Source of the DNA: Neckera pumila
Lineage: Eukaryota > Streptophyta > Bryopsida > Hypnales > Neckeraceae
DNA length: 64,000 bases
Assembly: GCA_963969595.1 (NCBI GenBank)
Contig: OZ018409.1
Span: forward strand, 20,306,975 to 20,370,974
Direction: 5' to 3'
Part shown: positions 58,016-64,000 of the stretch, piece by piece
Position numbering within the stretch: the stretch's first letter is position 1
How the letters are laid out: the number at the start of each line of letters is the position of its first letter
Notes under the pieces: generated by a model
The model's database searches: none
Told to the model about the DNA's origin: nothing
The model's input: the letters and a program-made list of their open reading frames with translations, nothing else
Translations under genes and position numbers: made by a program

Positions 58016-61000
58016 AGATTAGTTTTTCCTTGGACTTACTAAACTTTCATTCAAAGATGAAACAAAATGTTCCTAGACTACGAAATGAAGCTGCAAAGCA
58101 AATCTTTAAATGAATCAGAAATATAATCCTTAGGGTAACATTCTTACTGAAAAATGACGCGTTTAATGGCCAAGTCTGATCCGTCATAAGTCAAGAAGGA
58201 ATTTGACTTCCTAAAAGAATTTTGGCCCTTCAATGCAGGGCCAAAAGCTTCATTCCAAATCTTCCTCCTCCACCCTTCTATATATTCTTGAAAAGTCTCC
58301 GGCTCAAGCGGGGCTTCCATGTTGATGTTGAGGTGGTCTTTTTGCACCACATTGTCAAAATACTCCACAGCAGCATCTTCAAGCTGTATGAAGACCACAT
58401 TGATTTAGTTTTCAACAATTTAAAGGAAAATGGACAGGACAACAATTCTAAATGCAAAAATTTTAGCAATGGGCGTCAAATATATAATTTTGCAATATAA
58501 ACATCCATTTGAAATTACCCCCGCCTACTAAACGCATTTGTTAAGGAAAGGTGTTAGCTTTTCTTTGGAAACAGGCTTGCTAGAAAAACACCTTGCTTCT
58601 CTTGATGGCATGGAGGAATTCCACCACTTGAGGAATTTAATCTTGTGGTATGGCATTGTGTAGCATGTTGCAATCAACTGCAACTTCTCTAGAGTCATCT
58701 CTGGGAATTTGTTCATACTCCAATGCTTTTCAATCTGGAAAGAGATATCTCTATTTGTTATTAAGAATCACAGGATGCAATAATGAAAATCATTCAAAAC
58801 ATTATGATTATAAAAATCAGATTTACCTCCGCAAGGAATTCAGGACCAAAATCTGGATTTGCCACAGCCAGCAACTTCCCCATTTTAGAAATCAATTTGT
58901 TTGTCTTATCTTTAGCGCCCACCCTCATTGCATCAGCAATTCCCTCAGGCTGCTAGTCATCTAATGTCGTCACCTTGGTATACTTCCGTACCGCTGCATC
59001 CGCTGCATTGGCAATTTCTTGCTGAAAAAGTCCAGAAACAACACAATGCATCAGAATTTAACAAAATGGAAGAATTCAAGGCAAAAATAAAAGTTGAAAT
59101 TTAAAGAATATGTGAGATTGCATCTTCTGTTATACTCACTCTGAACTCAAAAGCCGAAAACACCTCTAACGGCATTGAATACCAATGCTCCCTCTAATGC
59201 TGCGCGGCACACCGTTTTCTCTGTGATGATCTCAACATTTCTAGAAACCGCTCCATAGGTAGAAAACCATATTTTTGTACTCGGTACAATATGTGAACCA
59301 AGTTTGTCTTCATATGGGAGTCCTCTGTAGATCTGAAAACAGGTACATGTAATTTTTTTCACATATCAAATATGATTATGTATAGAATCACCAAGAATTT
59401 GTAGGACAAATACAAATAAGCAATGAAGTCACAATATGTTTAGAAGAGATACTTACTTGTTGATGTCGTGCATCATCTGCATGACTAATTCAATACAACC
59501 CTTAGTTTCCAAAATAATGCAATCCACCTTGTTGTAGAATCTTGGATCCGCCGAGTACTTCTTGTCAATTAAATTCATCCACGCAATGCGACGGTGATTC
59601 CCGTCGCACACAAAGAATTTTAAATTCTTCATGAATGTGAGTTCAGGTACAGACTCAACAAACTCGTTGAATTGATCATTCGCTTTCTTCCACAATGAAT
59701 CCCAAGAGTTGATTTCCTCGGCTGTGAAATGGGCACTCTCACCAGCCTCATTTGTGGTGGACACGTAGAACACCGTTGCTCCTTCTCAGTATCCATGAGA
59801 AAATCCATTCTCCAATTTCACACTATCTGAAGCAAGTGTAGGTCTTACCATTAGCATGGCCACTAATCTGATTAGCGGAATGCTCAAGCGTGAATGACTC
59901 TTTGGACGCATCCTCAAACTAGTGATTGTAGCTATTGAGTCCACCTTGTTGAGACGCCGAAGCTCATCTTCAAGCAATTCATTTTCTTTGTCCTCCTCAT
60001 CTATGTCGGCCATTGCGATATCTCCTTCATCGTTGCCCTCAATCTCCGGTTGCATGGTTTCATCAGTTCCCGGTGTCATTGCTGGCTGCTCTTCTTGTGT
60101 CAAAGCAAGAGGAGTCTCATATACCTGCAAAAATAATCACACATATAAAAAACTATTCTAACCTCAAATGCTTATAACATTTTTACAAGTGAAAATGCAA
60201 TTGATAATAAATAATAATTATATTTCAAATTCATGTAACAAAATGCATTGGATTGCACAGTATAATCACAAAACAATAATAATGCAATAATCTAAGACTT
60301 GTGTAAGTAGACAAATCTAAAAAACATAACTCTTGCCATGTAGAAAATCAAATCGACTTCAATCAACATAAACGCTACAATCTGAGTTAGAACTCAGGTG
60401 AATGAAAACAAGTTCTTGCTTACCTATAATCCCACTATAGGCACAGTCTCAGAACTCTTCCAACTGAGGGCTACAAACTAAGACAAAAGAACTACTCTCA
60501 GAACTATACTTTGTATTAGAAGTCGTTGAAGAAAACACAGGTTGTTTTTGTTTTCTATTCCTTTGGCCGCTAATGCGACTACCATGTGGCTGTTCCACAT
60601 AATCGCAAGCCCGGTCACATGCATCTAAGATATCCCTCAAGCTTACCACATCGGTATTTTTTTGTCACAACGATCCGGTGCTAACCCCAAGGTTTGGAGC
60701 TATGGGAGTTAAAGACACCAAATGCATTGCACCTTGCGGAACCTCTTCAATCTCGTCCGGGACCTTTGATGTAGAAGCTCTAGCAATTTGATCTGGTATA
60801 GGATCATTCTACATATGCCTAGAGCATTATGTTAGACATTGCACACTTTGCCATATCCATTGTTTTTCCTTCATGAATTCTCAAATTAAGTGTAGAAATA
60901 GGTTTTGGAGCTCTCAATTGCAGTGAGGTGTATTTGAAAAAATTGTCTTTAACTCAATTCAAGAAGGTCAAATAAATTGATTAGTGTCATACTACATGAC

Positions 61001-61610
61001 AATTTTGTACAATGATTATAATAAAAAGGTCTTGTTAAAGGTAAAAAAGTCCAAAACGATTCAACCAAAAAGGTTTTTAAATTCAACTATAAAATATTTG
61101 ATTAAATTGTGCTTACAAAACCTAGGATCCAACTACATCTCAAAATACATGGTTCTAGAAGTCATTCAACTTCTATCTATTCTATTAGAAAGTACTTGGA
61201 ATTATGGCCAATTAAATTAGAGATCTTACACAATTTAGCATCTACTGCTCTGAATGATTTAGACTTCTCTACAAAAGCATGAATGATGATTCAACTTGAA
61301 TTCCATTATAATCAACCAAGTTCAAAGTTTAATGGATGATTACATTCCTATATCAATGCAACTTACTAAATAGCAACGCTTATGTCAATATTCATTTCAA
61401 TCCAATATCAAAGGGGAGATGAAACTAACTCTATGTCTTACATGCTGAATGACATATCTCGGAAAGAATCTAATTTTTGATATGAAAAGAATTGCCAATT
61501 GAACTCTTATAAAATCAACATTAAAGGAATGAGAAATCAGTTCTATTGTACAATTATTGACGCTTGTCTGCCTTTATTCAACATTCGGCATCTCAAACAT
61601 GTAAAAAATC

Positions 61611-61692
61611 GATTTTGGAGGTACCCCAAACACTATCGTCGGGGCCAACTGTAGTTTGTGGGGTACCATTTGGTATCCTCAGAATCGATATA
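61611..61692. mobile_element. Palindromic MITE, same family
   Basis: CGATTTTGGAGGTACCCC, then a GTCGGGGCC centre, then GTAGTTTGTGGGGTACC, closing with an imperfect inverted end. The centre GTCGG(N)CC is shared with the copies at 61824 and 63001. Confidence 0.55.
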
Positions 61693-61823
61693 AGATATAC
61701 AATGAGCAATGTTAGGCCAAATCACCATCTTCCAACGAGCCCAATACAATGACACAGATTTCTTACTGAACTTGCTTCACTGGGGTTTGAGATTACAAGC
61801 ATTTGCAAATCATTGTCAAGACA

Positions 61824-61916
61824 ACCGATTTTGGGGGTAGCGCGAGCTACCTCCAAAACTACCGTCGGACCATATGGTAGTTTTAGGGATAGCTTGCACT
61901 ACCCCCAAAATCGGTC
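61824..61916. mobile_element. Best-preserved palindromic MITE of the family
   Basis: 93 bp. ACCGATTTTGGGGGTAG at the left matches the reverse complement of the right end, CTACCCCCAAAATCGGT. Within, CCAAAACTACC and GGTAGTTTTAGG pair around GTCGGACCATAT. Almost the whole element can fold as one hairpin. Confidence 0.75.
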
Positions 61917-62173
61917 TTCATACCTCATCCAGTGAAGGATTTTGGACCAAAGACTATCAAATAAAGCCTCCGAGGATGCATGTAGAGGAATTTACTTTAA
62001 ATTACCTTCAAATTTGGAAATGAGCATCAGAGGGTGAAAGTGGGTAGTGCTATGCGGCAGGATGACTGTTCATTTCAGGCTTTTTGCAGCACCTTGCGCG
62101 GCGAAGGAGAGCGGCTACGGCAGGTTTTTCAACTAGAAGTGCCCGCGCACTGGAGGAGCGCGGATGTTGCAGG

Positions 62174-62268
62174 TTTTATAGCGAGAGGCGCAAAGCGCTG
62201 GAGCGGAGAACAAGCGTTGGCGCTGGATGTGCAAGATGGGGAATTTTGCAAGTTCGGCACTAGGGTTT
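62174..62268 (-). promoter_or_regulatory. Possible minus-strand promoter: TATA box and telo-box
   Basis: On the minus strand AAACCCTAG (62260-62268) is followed 80 bp downstream by TATAAAA (62174-62180). Both lie in a GC-rich island of about 250 bp that is abrupt in this AT-rich region. It would fire toward the decayed ParB/methylase-like gene starting near 60.85 kb, or a lost neighbour. Alternatively, the island is coding: a 106-codon plus frame (62034-62354) covers it, without a recognisable motif. Confidence 0.35.
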
Positions 62269-62354
62269 GGCTACATTTCGTCGCCGATGACTATTTTTTG
62301 GATAGCATGAGCTACCCCGAAAAATTGATCAGTTTGAAAAATCGGACTGTTTAG

Positions 62355-64000
62355 CTGCGATTCCAATCGAAATGAAGCACATTCAATTCTCGTCCGGAAA
62401 AGGAATTCCATACTTGACATTGTAAAGACAAGTGCTTATGAGGTGCATCAATGGCTTCTCTCACTTCTCCCAATATCTAGAATGAAATCCTAAATCCCAC
62501 CACCACCACATGTGAAATTGTTTTTTGATATCTTAGGAGTGCTATGAATGCTATAAATTACTGCCGTCTTGGTTAGAGTCAGGTGAAGGTCAGGAAAAAA
62601 ATCCCTGTGAAGACTAACAGTGCTGACCGGGATGTTGTCTAACTGTCCTAGATTCATTAGTCAAATTCCAATTGTAGAGCAAGATTTCTTTGACAGTTGT
62701 TACAATTTTGAGCACGACAAAATGAAATTTTATGATCTGAAGAGTCTAAGCTACAAACATAGGCGCGGGGTTTTAGTTTATCACAAACAAACTGACTAAA
62801 CAAAAACAAATTGCAAGCAGGTTTACATGCACCTTTGGGCCAGCGTAACGAGGATGATGCTACGGCTTTGTTTTTCAAGAATCGGAGCTCTACATAGATT
62901 TGCATACAGACCCCACCTGACCGTGCCTCTTTTAGTGCACAAAAGGGCATAACTTTCTCAACAAATTGAGCAACAACAAAGAGATGACCAATTTGGGAGA
63001 TGACCAATTTGGGAGCTTCCCCAAAAACAGCCGTCGGTCCCGATGGTAATTCTTGGATAGCTCACGCTACCCTCAAAATCGGTCATTTTGACTTTCCTTC
63101 TCTCAACCTTGCTCTCTCCTTTTCTTCTCGACACTGGATCTGAACTTTGCTTCTCTCGACCTCTGCTAATATTGTCTCTAAATGTTGTCCTCATCATGTA
63201 GCCACTCGCTGAAAGCCTAAAATCCTAAATCGTATTGCACATTACGGACTGTAATGTTGTCATTAGCGTAATCTTGCTGAGCTACGCATAGTCGCTTATT
63301 ATTGAATTGCTTGCAAGTTAAGAAATTTAAACTTGTCGCATTGATTTATATGAAATGGTTTCAATGCAGATAGCGATTTTCAGCTCCGAGGCTTTCTTCT
63401 CCAATGCTAGACCGGTAGCTGAGATGAGAGAGGCTCCCTTAGGCTAACGGATGCATTCCTCAACTCCTCGCTCTGGTATGACTTTCTGTTCTAAAATGTG
63501 AGGTCTCATCAATGTGTTTCTTGAATGCGAGGTCAATTTTCTAGTAGGAAGATGATGCTGGTGTCATTTTCAAGAATCTCAACTCTAAGTAGGTGGTTCT
63601 CAGAACTTTTAAACGCAGTATTGCAATCTCTGTGAGTCACGTGGATATGGCTGACCTGGTCTCATATCTACACTTCCTCACTCAGGCAAGCAGGCAGTTT
63701 AGAGCTCTAAACAAAATGGCAGTTTAGAGCTCGGTCAGGGAAGTAATTGTGAATGTTGTCAACCTTGCCAATAGCAGACAAGTTCACAACACCAAGACAC
63801 TTATAGAGCCTTGAATGGGATCCGGCAAGTCTGGCAGCGCCGCCACACTTTCAAGAGCAACTCGGCGTTTTTACATTTGAAAGTGACTGCGAAACTGCTT
63901 TCATTTATTTTCTTGTTTTAAAATAAAGTTTCCTTGGATTAGATTTCTTGTTTCTTCAAGGTTTTGCGGTTCAATCAGCCTAACAGCTATTGAGTTTGAC
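62355..64000. other. Spacer to window end
   Basis: No supportable gene. Two minus frames (62657-63007 and 62958-63197) overlap a MITE and lack motifs. From 63400 onward composition is balanced and may be upstream or untranslated sequence of a gene beyond the window. Confidence 0.4.
63001..63089. mobile_element. Palindromic MITE, same family
   Basis: TGACCAATTTGGGAGCTTCC at the left and GCTACCCTCAAAATCGGTCA at the right are imperfect inverted repeats around GTCGGTCC. The left terminus TGACCAATTTGGGAG is preceded by a tandem partial copy (about 62986-63000). Confidence 0.65.

Larger units (their letters stand above)
53795..60850 (-). pseudogene. Multi-exon ParB-like / beta-class DNA-methylase-like gene, decayed
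   Basis: Exon-like blocks: 60850-60450, 60124-59457, 59324-59164, 59017-58827, about 58736-58510, 58383-58148, 56723-56003, 55899-55546, about 54650-54453, 54364-54146, 54058-53795. Several junctions agree in phase, so the gene was functional fairly recently. The second block holds KFFVCDGNHRRIAWMNLI, like the DGNHR motif of ParB/Srx-type domains. The 56.7-kb block has a Lys/Glu coiled-coil-like stretch. The 55.9-kb block has VDFIFFDCQEN, then AENHLQDHGCMIIFHS, resembling motif IV and the next strand of beta-class DNA methylases. 54.4 kb has EEGDLVLDCTAST then RRHIVALEEDKNIFNAV, resembling motif I. The catalytic DPPY and FAGSGT residues are not kept. In-frame stops: 60665-60667, 59786-59788, 58953-58955, 56549-56551 and perhaps 54234-54236. 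Domain calls are by eye and tentative. Confidence 0.55.

Noticed and set aside
59153..59155. A sixth in-frame stop (TGA) in the decayed ParB/methylase-like gene
   Set aside because: A donor at the AGAGGTG just upstream (59164) removes it by splicing and joins the next block in phase, so it need not be a defect.
56941..63089. Hairpins considered as microRNA precursors or terminators
   Set aside because: Several near-identical copies with shared termini point to a MITE family, though small RNAs could still arise from them.

Overview
This window looks like nuclear DNA from a land plant, probably a seed-free one such as a bryophyte or lycophyte; I cannot name the species. The genes have many short GT-AG introns. 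Their products are plant-type: FtsZ1 of plastid division, the UBP3/UBP4 deubiquitinase, plant metaxin, a mitochondrial succinyl-CoA ligase beta subunit and a cell-wall pectinesterase. AAACCCTAA telo-boxes lie upstream of several genes. Spacers are AT-rich and packed with decayed transposons.

Layout. 1-6668: gene-free, with nested terminal-inverted-repeat (TIR) elements and a retro-insertion. 6669-16557 (-): a 17-exon gene for a predicted 1963-aa protein joining an organelle-type leader, a complete DEDDh (DnaQ/RNase T-like) exonuclease, a long acidic linker and a complete cyanobacterial-type MutS. 16558-18092: divergent spacer containing a degenerate tandem duplication. 18093-20234 (+): UBP3/4-like ubiquitin protease. 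20235-26307: AT-rich spacer with a fossil Tc1-like (DD34E) transposase. 26308-27306 (+): metaxin. 27307-33101: spacer with TIR repeats and a hairpin CACTA-type MITE. 33102-36818 (+): FtsZ1-like. 39039-42548 (-): succinyl-CoA ligase beta. 42549-46705: repeats, a SINE-like insertion and one doubtful small ORF. 46706-49555 (-): pectinesterase. 53795-60850 (-): remains of a multi-exon gene with a ParB-like motif and a degenerate beta-class DNA-methylase-like region, carrying several in-frame stops. 55 kb to the end also holds two short transposon families.

The genes do not form a pathway, as expected for a plant nuclear locus. Several products nevertheless serve organelles: the exonuclease-MutS fusion (predicted organelle DNA repair), FtsZ1 (plastid division), metaxin (mitochondrial outer-membrane import) and succinyl-CoA ligase (TCA cycle). 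The exonuclease-MutS fusion is the best candidate for a little-described system. The ParB/methylase pseudogene and the Tc1-like fossil come next. Exon models were built by hand from splice consensus, phase and family similarity. The five intact intron-containing or single-exon models and the fusion all keep reading frame, but none was checked against transcripts or databases.
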